This document shows, piece after piece, positions 36,095-45,467 of a DNA stretch of 64,000 bases. Each line of letters opens with the position of its first letter. The stretch's first letter is position 1. The notes beneath the pieces were generated by a model. It made no database searches, was not told the origin of the DNA, and was given only the letters and a program-made list of their open reading frames with translations. Made by a program: the position numbers and the translations under genes. Source of the DNA: Pyrenula massariospora (taxonomy: Eukaryota; Ascomycota; Eurotiomycetes; Pyrenulales; Pyrenulaceae); assembly GCA_021030905.1 (NCBI GenBank), contig JAGFMI010000024.1, positions 186,001 to 250,000 on the forward strand. The letters are read 5' to 3'.

Positions 36095-36983
36095 CCTCAC
36101 CGCGTCGTGGTGGTGTTATATTTAGCCAGGGAAACTAGTGGAGAAGAGACGGCAAGAGAAGAGAGAAGAAGATGCGAGCGAGCGTGATCTTTCAATTTAC
36201 TTTCGACTTGCTGTCAGAAACACATGCATGTCGCATCAAAAATTTAGTTTAGCCTAATAATACGCTTTCCACAAGACCCTGCTCTCAGGACTTATATCCA
36301 TATGATTAGATGGTGCGCTAACAACGACGCAGGTATTGTAACCACGCCTATCTGGTAGAGAACACCATTGCCCATCATTCAGTAGCGGTCATAAGCATCC
36401 AGCAGAGTGTCGAACAGAATTAGGAGTAGACTGTAGCTTAGCGGCTCGAGGGTGTGCGCCGCCACAGCGACGGTGGTATTATTCTAGTGCCTAAAGTATA
36501 GCCATGATCGAAAGATCAATCACTATCATCTACAATACCTGGCTGTAGAGCAATGCTAACAAGCAGAGTGCCTGGGTAAGATGACATCCAACTCTACGCC
36601 TCGTAGTTCATGTTATAAGATGCTGTTTTGGTTTGCTCTAATATTGAGATTATACATTTTGTGGTCTCCTGCCGTCCTGCATCGTTTGCACGTAGAAAGA
36701 TCGTTGAATGAAGGAGCATTTGAGAAAGAATTCCTGTCGAAGATGAGAATCACTATGGGCCTGGTATGTATTTTAGAATCAACACGTTCCCTGTAAGTTC
36801 CGAACGTTCTTGGGTAGAGCAGTCCTATCTCTTTGGCAAGAATTAACCGAATTTGATCTCAATACCTTTGTTGATGGGGGTAGCTTCTCAGATAATTAGA
36901 AAGGTAAGAGTAAAGAGATAGTTCTCAAAGAATGAGAGCACGGATTCCACCAACAGTGTCTTCCTGTTGAAGACCTCTTTCGA

Positions 36984-37403
36984 ATGCACGAGGCAGTCCA
37001 TGCAGGCATTATCGAGCTATTTAGGGCGTTCAAGCAGAGAATTGAGACCAAAACGAACAAGATAGGCGGGAGAATTCAAAGCACCGTGCATCAATTTCAA
37101 GTTGAGGTGAGCCATATGATGGATGATGACTGTTTGCTCGAAATGAAGCTGTTAGTAGAAAAGTGGCTTCAATACAATAACCACGAATTTCTTGTTCGTG
37201 GATTTGTTGGGCGCCAATGGCCTCCTCAATGGTATCAAATACCCCCTGTACCAAGACCATCCCATTTTCACGATCTGGACCAGATGGACCGTAAGGAGAG
37301 TTCTCGGGCTCCTTCCTTTCTCGCCAGAAACCGTCAAAAATCGCCACAGGATGAACTCCTCTCGAAGACTTACCACAGCCATCAGCCGAACCCAGCGGTC
37401 TGA
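36984..37403 (+). CDS. Hypothetical protein, possibly a gene fragment
   Basis: Open for 139 codons from an ATG (MHEAVHAGIIELFRAFKQ). The product is helical in its first half and Pro/Ser-rich in its second. No family is recognised. An upstream open piece (36581-36796, MTSNSTPRSSCYKMLFWFAL..) and an open stretch around 36780-36888 could be exons of the same gene, but I found no intron pair that joins them in frame, so this may be a decayed gene or chance. Confidence 0.22.
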   Translation: MHEAVHAGIIELFRAFKQRIETKTNKIGGRIQSTVHQFQVEVSHMMDDDCLLEMKLLVEKWLQYNNHEFLVRGFVGRQWPPQWYQIPPVPRPSHFHDLDQMDRKESSRAPSFLARNRQKSPQDELLSKTYHSHQPNPAV

Positions 37404-38156
37404 CCTCTAGCCATCGACCCCCTCCACTGACAAGGTCGAGCGAACCCGAAGACATACCCTATCCATCAATTCAATCTGGTGGTGGAAGCTCTGGTGATCG
37501 ACGCTCTTGACCGACAGGATCGGGCCGTACGCCATCTTAGTGCTCCTCAAATAAACTCCGAGAAAACCCGGCTACGGCGGATTCGAGCTGCCGTTCCCAT
37601 AAACCCATTGTAGACGTTTCAACCGTGTCTGAATTGTCTCCGAAAGAAGGAGCAGCATTTCCAGCTTTAGCGAGATCGAGCGGTTACTCCAAGTCCGAGT
37701 CCAAGCTATCAGGTCCCAAAGAGCGCGTTGAATGACAGTACTAAAGTAGGTAATGAGGACGGCTGGGACCGGGGAAATGGACGCAAATGAAAAAGCGCTA
37801 CTAGACTAGATTGAACGTTCGCGAGGGCGAATTACCTTTCTAGCTCTAGTATTGACGTAGAATAAATGAGAAAGACTTTAAGATGGAAAAAATTGCTCAA
37901 GGTCGCGGAAGGGCGGTGAATAGACCCTCATAATGGCAAGAGGCGTAGTTTCCACCGCCGATCAATCTCATGGGATAAGCATGTTCTCGGCGCAGAACTG
38001 TTCGTAGACGGATAGAGGTCAAGGTCTCAAAAATGCTCCCGTTGTCATCCTCTGTACAATGATCCTGTCAGTGTGGACTCCTGAAATATGCTTGGATCTA
38101 CGTTGCACTCACCCTGCGCCACGCCATACCCATTACAGTTTAATCCAATCAACAAG

Positions 38157-38576
38157 TCAAAGCCGAAAATAAACCTCCTCATACCTGAAACCATCAATCC
38201 TGACCTCATAAACCCCCAAAGCACCAACGACTTCCTCGTATTTTTTGAAGCCGACGATCGGCCTCCGCACCTTTACCCCCCTCCCGTCTGGTAATGTCCT
38301 CTGGCTCCGCACGGTCGTTTCCGGGTCGAGAATTGTAAACAGCACTAGCGAAAGAGCCTCCACCACGAGCACGATAAGCGTAGCTGGTGATCCTGTACCT
38401 TGTGTGACGGCCATGGTGATCAAGAGGGCTGTGAGTGGTATGACGACTGCGAGCGGGAGCCATGTTGGCCATGGGCGGGTATACACTGTTTTGAGGCATT
38501 TTTGCGGTGCTAGTCGTAGGGTAGAGGCAATGAGAATGATGGTGGTTGGATTTGCTTGGATTGATCTACTGATCAA
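38157..38576 (-). CDS. Hypothetical small membrane protein
   Basis: An open frame of about 139 codons on the minus strand without an ATG at its head, so it would need an upstream exon or an internal start. Two hydrophobic helices (WLPLAVVIPLTALLITMAV and ATLIVLVVEALSLVLFTIL) are followed by a charged tail ending GFRYEEVYFRL. The pattern looks protein-like rather than random, but I do not recognise a family. Confidence 0.33.
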   Translation of the reverse strand: MISRSIQANPTTIILIASTLRLAPQKCLKTVYTRPWPTWLPLAVVIPLTALLITMAVTQGTGSPATLIVLVVEALSLVLFTILDPETTVRSQRTLPDGRGVKVRRPIVGFKKYEEVVGALGVYEVRIDGFRYEEVYFRL

Positions 38577-39441
38577 GTGACAAGAGCTGTGCCATTTGCT
38601 AATTGTGCTAATAGCGTTGCGCTCTGCACTGCGGAAAAGGATGATGTCAAATCTTTGCTCTGCGTGACGATGCAGTTTGCCGCTGCCGGATCGTTTGGTA
38701 ACACAGACGGGGCAATCATGAGACTGTACATGTAAATGGAGAAGAGAGGGAGTTGAAGTTTACTTTTTGCACCTGCTCAGTGAATGCCCAAGGTGAATTT
38801 CTTTAGCCGCTCTTTTTGATCACATTGAATTTACGAACGCGACTTCAGCTGCTTGCGCCTTGTGGATATGGGCCTCTCCAAATTATCACTATTATCATTG
38901 CTGAAAGGGTTTGGCACACACTGTCATCATTTGTTAAGACTAGCAGTTGTGCCCACCAGTCAGTGGCATGCCGGACGGTTGAAAGTTCTCCAGGGCAGAG
39001 TCGATACCACGATCCGCGAACATGCCGATCGAGACAAAGCCAAATCTCGCTTGATTCGCCTTGTCATACATCTGCACTGACAGGACATTGCCATCAGGCC
39101 AGCTACCGCCTATGCCACACTTAACCGCCAAACTGTTTTTGTCCATGAGGTTCTCTGCATTTAGCCTCCATGATCTGTGCAACCGAACATTTCAACGAAC
39201 TCAGACATTCCAGATCCGACGGCTCCGAGGAACCTACTACCAATGTATCACAAGATTACAGTGGCTTAAACTAGAGTAATCATTAGCTATGATTGAGACT
39301 GCAACCGGTGGTAGAGACCGGAGACCACAAATTTCGTCTTGGCAGCCTGAGATGGAAGGTTCGGCTCGCGATGGAAAGGGACCCAAGATGTTTCCCCCAA
39401 GATACTGACACTCATGATTCATCATCATTACTCCAATAGTC

Positions 39442-40698
39442 ATGGAGTTAAGTATCTGCTGGGCTGTGATGCTTCCTCTCATCCCTACATACCTTTTCAT
39501 AGCGCGTTCGCTTCGCCACCAGCGCAAAAAAGAGATTCATAGCAAACTTGGGTTTGCAGCGAAGAAACCGCTTTCAGACATGACTTTGGAAGACGCACAT
39601 GCAATCCATGACTATCTTGTGCATTCGGAATTTCCCAAGGTTTTCTCCTTAGCCACCATGTTCGCCTTGTTCAAGGTAGGCCTACACTTACAGCAGACTT
39701 TCTTAGCCTAACCTTGCTAGACATACGGCATCCCCTCAATATCGACACTGTTGGTTTCCACCAAGCAGCTTTCCGCCGACAAAATGAGGACATCAAAACG
39801 TTGGGCAGACGCGTCCGCACTTCTACTCGAGGCTGTACTAAACCCTCCTGGCTCAGCACGCGCTGAAGCGGCGCTGAATAGAGTCAACTTCCTTCACAAC
39901 ATCCACCGTCGCAAGGGACGGATATCCGATTCTGATATGCTATATACGTTGAGCCTCTTTGCCCTGGAACCGCAAAAATGGGTGATCAAGTACGAGTGGC
40001 GTGAGTTGACAGATACGGAGCTATGTGCCGTGGGAAAGTATTGGTGCTATCTGGGCGAGGCGTTCCAAGTTCCCTACGATGTTCTTCCATCATACAAAGC
40101 GGGTTGGTCCAACGGCCTTGAGTGGCTGCGGGAGCTTCAGAAATGGAGTCAAGATTATGAGATCGCGCATATGGTCGGGGCTCAGAGCAACAAGCAGTTG
40201 GCGGACGCAACCATTTCCTTCATGTTGGACAGCTCACCTTCAGCGCTCAAGCCTCTGGGCAGACGGGTTCTCGCGACGCTCCTGGAGGATCGATTGCGTG
40301 AAGCAATGCTGTGAGTGGATCCCATCAAGCAAGGCGGGCGTGGCTGACAAAAGCAAAGTATAGAGCGACCTCCCCAGATCTACTATCTGACACTAAACTT
40401 TGTTGTGAATGTCAGAAAGCTTCTGCTCAGGAATGCAACGCTCCCAAGGAGAAAAAGAGCACGGTACCTGAGCGAGCCGACAGAGAGTGGTCGCTTGCAC
40501 ATGTTACGATATCGAACGCACCCCTGGTATGTCCGGCCGACGGTGAAGCAGCGTTGGAGCGCGAAGTCCTGGCGAATCTGGATGAGCGGCGGCTCTGTCC
40601 CGGGTGATGAAGGAGGCAAATTCCATCCCGAAGGCTATCTGTCGCAAGATCTAGGACCAGACTATGCCCCTAAAAGCAATGAGCCGGGTGCTGTTTAG
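39442..40698 (+). CDS. MpaB-like ER-bound oxygenase (rubber oxygenase fold)
   Basis: Three-exon model: 39442-39675, 39721-40310, 40359-40698, giving 387 residues. Introns are 45 and 48 nt with GTAGGC and GTGAGT donors and CCTAACC and GCTGAC branch sites. The N-terminus has one membrane helix (ICWAVMLPLIPTYLFIA), as in the ER-anchored MpaB of mycophenolic-acid synthesis. The core carries the family's marks: DAHAIHDYLVHSEFPKVFS, RVNFLHNIHRRKGRISDSD and MLYTLSLFALEP. These belong to the haem-dependent DUF2236 / latex-clearing-protein family, which cleaves isoprenoid double bonds oxidatively. The true substrate is unknown. No biosynthetic cluster surrounds it, so a stand-alone role is likely. Confidence 0.8.
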
Positions 40699-42449
40699 AC
40701 GCTGCATCTAAGAGAAGAAGGCAAGACATGGGGCACACGCGAAACAGATGGTGCTCGGAATTCTAGACGTTCGCATTTGGCAGGTCGTAATCCTCCTAGC
40801 ATGGCTCACCATCCCTGCCAAGTATTGGTAAGCGAAGAAGTACTCGTAGCCTCGTCGGTATTTAACACCGATCGTCGCTTGCATGCATCGGTGGGTCGCG
40901 TGGGATTGATCTCGAACTGAGACCTACAGCGCTTAAACGAACGTTGTAGGCAATGTTCAGTGATTTAGCGATGTGCTCGTTGGCGACCCTTGTCCTTCCA
41001 TACATGCCACACATCACGAGCTTTCGCCCCTCCTGTCTCCCCGCCCCCTTGTTTTATGTTGCTACGTTGTCCTACCTTGCGATCCCTTTTCTGGACCCCG
41101 TGATCACGCAGTGTTACCTGCCCTTTCAAGCCTCTCATTATTGTGTGTACCGTACAGAAGTGTGACGCCAAAAGACCGGCCGATCAGACAGGACTAATGC
41201 GGTATTTTATCTCCACAAGAAGGTAATATGATAAAATGGAAAGAAAAAGAAATATGAAGTTGTCTCATAGAACCCACCCTAACTGCTCTTGCTTTCAATT
41301 TCTAATCATTTACTACATGCTGCCATGCAGTCTGATCGGCATTTTTACTCCCCATATCAGATCAGAGACCTTAAAAGTTAGCTCGTGCCGTTATTGTGCA
41401 CAGCTTTGATAGGCGGCTCTATTTGCGTATCTCGGGAAAACAGCAAATTTCCACGATCTTCGTTTAGAGTGCTGGAACGCAATGCTATGGTCGGAGTCGG
41501 GGCCTCCCATATGCAAAGCATAGCGCGGACGTAATCACAGGTTTCTTTTCTAGTTTCATGACTATCAGTCTCGCGCACGTCGCATAAATAGAGAACACGT
41601 GCGACTTTTTCAACGGCCTGTGGTTTGCGCTGAGATGTCGGACTCGAGTTGAGACGAAATTTCGGTTAGGTGCCACCGCTCTATAAAGTACATGGATCCT
41701 GCAGCCTCCCAGGGCTGAGCAGTACGACTGTTTCACCACCACTTTCTGCCCTTTCTCAGCAGCCAACGACACCGGTGCCAGACCAGCCCAGCCTAACGCT
41801 TCTCAGCGGCCTCAACGTCGTCAGTGGAGATCGAAAAGTGTTCCTCCGGAAGGACATTGTGAGGTTGAGATGTCAGCACTGATTGGCAGAGCCTTTGATA
41901 CTGAAGCTTGGCGTTTCCTTTCACTGTGGAAGCTACTTATGACTGAACAAAGATGTGAGCCAGCTGATACAGAATGAATTTTTACACAAAAAATGCTGAT
42001 CTGACATCTAGGAAACGGATGCAGGATCACAATTCTGGCTGCCGTCGGTGGCGGCGCTAGCTTCCAAACGGTAGGTGTTGTGACAGGGCGAGAACGCCTG
42101 CATGAACTGAGTTAAGGCACTCTTCAGCCTTGTCATTACCTATATAATTCTCAAATCTTCAAAATAACCTACCAAGTTCTCAATATCTCGCTCACGACTT
42201 GTTCAAATGAAGAAAGAGCCTGATACCTATGACAAAGGCATACAGGGGCTCCTTGTCGTCCCCTTCTAAATGTTGCGAGCTTGTATGTAAGGTAACGTTT
42301 GCAAGTCCCGCTCCTCAATATGGACCTGTCCAACCTCTTCTCTGAGGTCGATGTTAGACATAATCGGGCTCTCTTGCCATTACAATACCCCGGTGAACCT
42401 AAGGACCCAGTAGAAGAAAACGTGGACACAGTCTCTGTGACCAGAGCTC
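40699..42449. other. Intergenic region, no gene seen
   Basis: Several short frames occur on both strands (for example 41485-41772 minus), none with family resemblance or matching splice signals. No repeat was recognised. Confidence 0.38.
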
Positions 42450-42984
42450 GTGGGTCTTCCAAAGCAAAAATTAACGAGGGACACCTACCCGCTAACCAGC
42501 AGAGTTCGGACCGTATCCCACAGTCTGCACAGCAAAAGGCAAATAATGAGAACATCATTGCACGTCGCGGACAGCATGATCGACCGCATCCGCACGTCCC
42601 CGGACGCGACGCGGCCTCCGGGCACGGCGCTGGAATATGATACCGTTATCTGCGTTGAGTGGGCGTGGCTGGTGCTGCCCGCGGTGCTGGCTTTGGCTGC
42701 ATGCGTGATGCTCGGGCGGCGTCGCGGCGGTAGCGGATGGGGCGCCGTTGTGGAAGGGCTCGGTCCTAGCGGTATTGTTCCACGGGCTGATGGTAGGGCG
42801 GGAAAGGGGTTTCGGAGGAGGATGGGGCGGAGCGGAGGAGAGTTCCTGCGCCGAGGTTGTCGGAGATGGAGCGGCGGGTGAGGGTTATGCGGGCGCGGCT
42901 GCTGATTGCGGGGGAGGAAGGGAGTTGAGGCTGGTGACCAGGGATATGCAGATATTTAAGAGCTGGGTAAGTGTCGAGACTTAG
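42450..42984 (+). pseudogene. Relic of a DUF3176-like membrane protein gene (C-terminal part)
   Basis: Pieces in two frames together look like the end of a fungal DUF3176 protein. In one frame (to about 42740) there is ADSMIDRIRTSPDATRPP and then a membrane helix, VICVEWAWLVLPAVLALAACV. In the next frame (from about 42748) comes LWKGSVLAVLFHGL, the family's usual segment after that helix. The switch falls in a G-rich run near 42735, so at least one frame change separates them. No N-terminal part of such a protein was found upstream. The 3' half is very GC-rich with strong G skew. A sequencing error or an unseen intron is the alternative. Confidence 0.42.
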
Positions 42985-43628
42985 CCATCATATAGTGGCA
43001 AGTATTAGAAGCAGCTGATTACGAAGCGGTCAGACCAGGCCTTACCAAAACATACACTTATGCAACGCTACCACTTGTAGATATAAGACAGAGATTTTCG
43101 CTGCTCTTAACAAGATATAAAACAAGGATCTGGAATTATGGCTTAAAAATGGCAAGACAGAAGAAAATTGACTTATGATACACCCATTCCTGCCTTCCTG
43201 TATTACTCCTATTGTCGGAGACAAAATTGGCTTTCCCAATTCTAGTCTTGGTGACCAACCTGAACCAATGCCGCTCTAATCTAAGCTAAGAGTGAAGAGA
43301 CTGAATCACGCCTGTGAACGCCTGAGCGAGCACCGATTGGCCCAAATTTCGGCTCCTCCCTTTCTCCAAAGGGGGCCCATCTTCGGCCCTCACACCTCGG
43401 TTATGATTTCACTACGACGCAGTTTCAATTCCAGCCCTATTCTATTTCAACTACATTATCGCATTGTAGTCAATCATGTAGGACATCATAACTAGAGCAT
43501 ATGTTTCCAGCATTTAACTTTGAGCTCTTCTCTGACTTATATAGCCAACGTTCATGTCATGAATGTCATCATTTCGTTATCTCACTATTGACCGAGTGCA
43601 GCTTCAAGTCACAGGACAACAAGCATGA
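42985..43628. other. Intergenic region, no gene seen
   Basis: AT-rich stretch between the DUF3176-like relic and the 3' end of the M43 gene. Nothing recognised. Confidence 0.4.
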
Positions 43629-45467
43629 TTATCCAGCCAGAACAATTAGTTCAACCTTTCCAACCTTTTTACTACCAGACTTCTGAATCGCAACCAGATC
43701 TGGCCTTCCGTCATTTGTCATATCAAGCATTGCGAAATCGTACTTGTTATTTTTGTTGGTATCCAAGATTGAGCTCCCGACTTCAGTGCGAACCAAGAAA
43801 TCGCGATAGTTTGCTGCCCCTGCGAGGATGTCCACCAGCCAACCGGAGGCATCAGCTTTCCGCTGCACAACCGCTAGGTCCCAAGTGCCATCACCGTTCC
43901 AGTCGGCGAACACAAAGTGTGCTTCGTTAGCGATCTCATCCAGGGCAGTATACCGATGCGCCAGCCAGTTTTGATACCTGCCCTCGCCAGTGTCCTCTGA
44001 CGATAGGACGTGGAACTCAACTCTCCCGTTAGTGGTGTCCGATTGCTTAATGGCGACCAGGTCGGGAGATCCGTCTGACAAACTGCCACTCCAATTGAAA
44101 AGGGCGAATGACCATATCTTTGAATTTTCGACTGCAGGGAGGAGCGTCTCCATCGTCTCGCTGTTAGTGTAAAGATTGGCTGAAAACTTCTGAACTTCAA
44201 CAAAACCCGAAGCGCCGCCGCTACGTCGAATAGCAAACAAGCTTGGATACTCGACGCCTTCTTCTCGCGCGAGCGTATAAACGTTGTCTTCGGACGACTG
44301 GTCCGGTACTTTGGTTTCGATTGACTTGATGGCGGAATTTACGTTCCCTTTGTTGTTGGTGACCTGAATAGTGGTCGTCTGCGGCAATGTCCTCGTTGTT
44401 TTGATTTCTGCTAGAGCCGTGTAGCCGTTTTTGTACCAATCTAGTAGCATGTACACCGTTTTATCTTTGCTCCGCTCAAAAGAGGTCTTTTGTTTCTTCA
44501 GAGGGTGGAAGTCTGACCAGAAAACTGACCTCCTCTGAGTTGCCAAGGTGTCCCTCATTCTTGCCACTTGGCTTTTAGTGAACATTACGGTGGTGTCATC
44601 ATCACAGTAATCCATATAATTCATGAACATGTCCCCACCGTCTGCTCCATTGGTTGTCCCGTCATCCATATTGCTGATCTTCGGGTAAAGGGGTTTTCCG
44701 AAGTTTTCACAATCGACTGGGACGCGTGGGGTGTCAGATATCAAAGCCTGCTCTTCTGCAAATGTGTGAGGTAAGTCCAGCCAGTGGCCCACCTCATGCA
44801 CAGCCGTCCTGCCCAGGTTGTACCTTGGGTTGATACTCTTTCCAAGAGAGCCAAAAACATCCCATTGAATGACGACTCCATCCAGCGCAGGAGCTCCGCC
44901 TGGGAAGGTTGCGTAGCCACACAAGCGTGTCGTATTGCAGACCCAGATGTTGAGGAATCGACTGCTGTCCCAGCCCGGTGATCCCTTTTCGGCAAGTTTC
45001 ATACGACTGTCGTCCTCTTTGCCAAACCGTGATATAGAAGTCCAGACCCAGACTACTCCACAATGTCCATTGCCTATGACATCTCGTTTTGTGAGGAAAA
45101 AACTTATGTTAGGGTTGGCGACTCGATCTTTCCAACGCGAAGGCACGTCCACGGTGTCCTTGTTCTGCAAATTGAAGTCTCTGTTCAAACTGTCGATCTG
45201 ATTTTCAACTTGTTCCATGGATATCTTTTGGTCTTGGGTGTGCCAAACCACATGAACCACCACAGGGATGCGAATGTGTCCCGTGATCCTGTTTGTTCGG
45301 GGGCCACCTTGGTCCAGAACTGCCGATATGTTTGCGCGCGCATTTTTGTACTGATTATCAGTAGCTAGGAGTCGTTCATGAAGGTGATGGGCGCCGCAGG
45401 AGAAGAGAGAGTCCTTTTCGACTCCTTCAGCTGGGATGGCATTGCTGTCAGGTCCAGTGTCATCCAT
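43629..45467 (-). CDS. M43 (pappalysin-type) metalloprotease with VCBS/FG-GAP repeats
   Basis: Single exon, 612 residues from the first ATG at 45467 (MDDTGPDSNAIPAEGVEK). The catalytic site is HEVGHWLDLPH at 224-234, the HExxHxxGxxH-type motif of family M43 with Asp-Leu in place of the usual Gly region. The Met-turn follows at about 283 (MFMNYMDY). Family landmarks also include IPVVVHVVWH, INSLNRDF-like QIDSLNRDF, and LNIWVCN. The C-terminal half has repeats of the form FVFADWNGDGTWDLAVVQR and MLDMTNDGRPDLVAIQ, which are beta-propeller blades that bind calcium. Fungal M43 enzymes are normally secreted, yet no signal peptide is visible; the frame is open upstream to 45554 but polar. An unseen 5' exon is possible. 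Confidence 0.82.
   Translation of the reverse strand: MDDTGPDSNAIPAEGVEKDSLFSCGAHHLHERLLATDNQYKNARANISAVLDQGGPRTNRITGHIRIPVVVHVVWHTQDQKISMEQVENQIDSLNRDFNLQNKDTVDVPSRWKDRVANPNISFFLTKRDVIGNGHCGVVWVWTSISRFGKEDDSRMKLAEKGSPGWDSSRFLNIWVCNTTRLCGYATFPGGAPALDGVVIQWDVFGSLGKSINPRYNLGRTAVHEVGHWLDLPHTFAEEQALISDTPRVPVDCENFGKPLYPKISNMDDGTTNGADGGDMFMNYMDYCDDDTTVMFTKSQVARMRDTLATQRRSVFWSDFHPLKKQKTSFERSKDKTVYMLLDWYKNGYTALAEIKTTRTLPQTTTIQVTNNKGNVNSAIKSIETKVPDQSSEDNVYTLAREEGVEYPSLFAIRRSGGASGFVEVQKFSANLYTNSETMETLLPAVENSKIWSFALFNWSGSLSDGSPDLVAIKQSDTTNGRVEFHVLSSEDTGEGRYQNWLAHRYTALDEIANEAHFVFADWNGDGTWDLAVVQRKADASGWLVDILAGAANYRDFLVRTEVGSSILDTNKNNKYDFAMLDMTNDGRPDLVAIQKSGSKKVGKVELIVLAG

Larger units (their letters stand above)
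36095..39441. other. Gene-poor stretch with two weak open frames
   Basis: The only long frames are a + strand one at 36984-37403 and a minus-strand one at 38157-38576, both listed separately at low confidence. A further piece at 36581-36796 (+) may belong with the first. Otherwise no exon, RNA gene or repeat was recognised. Confidence 0.35.
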
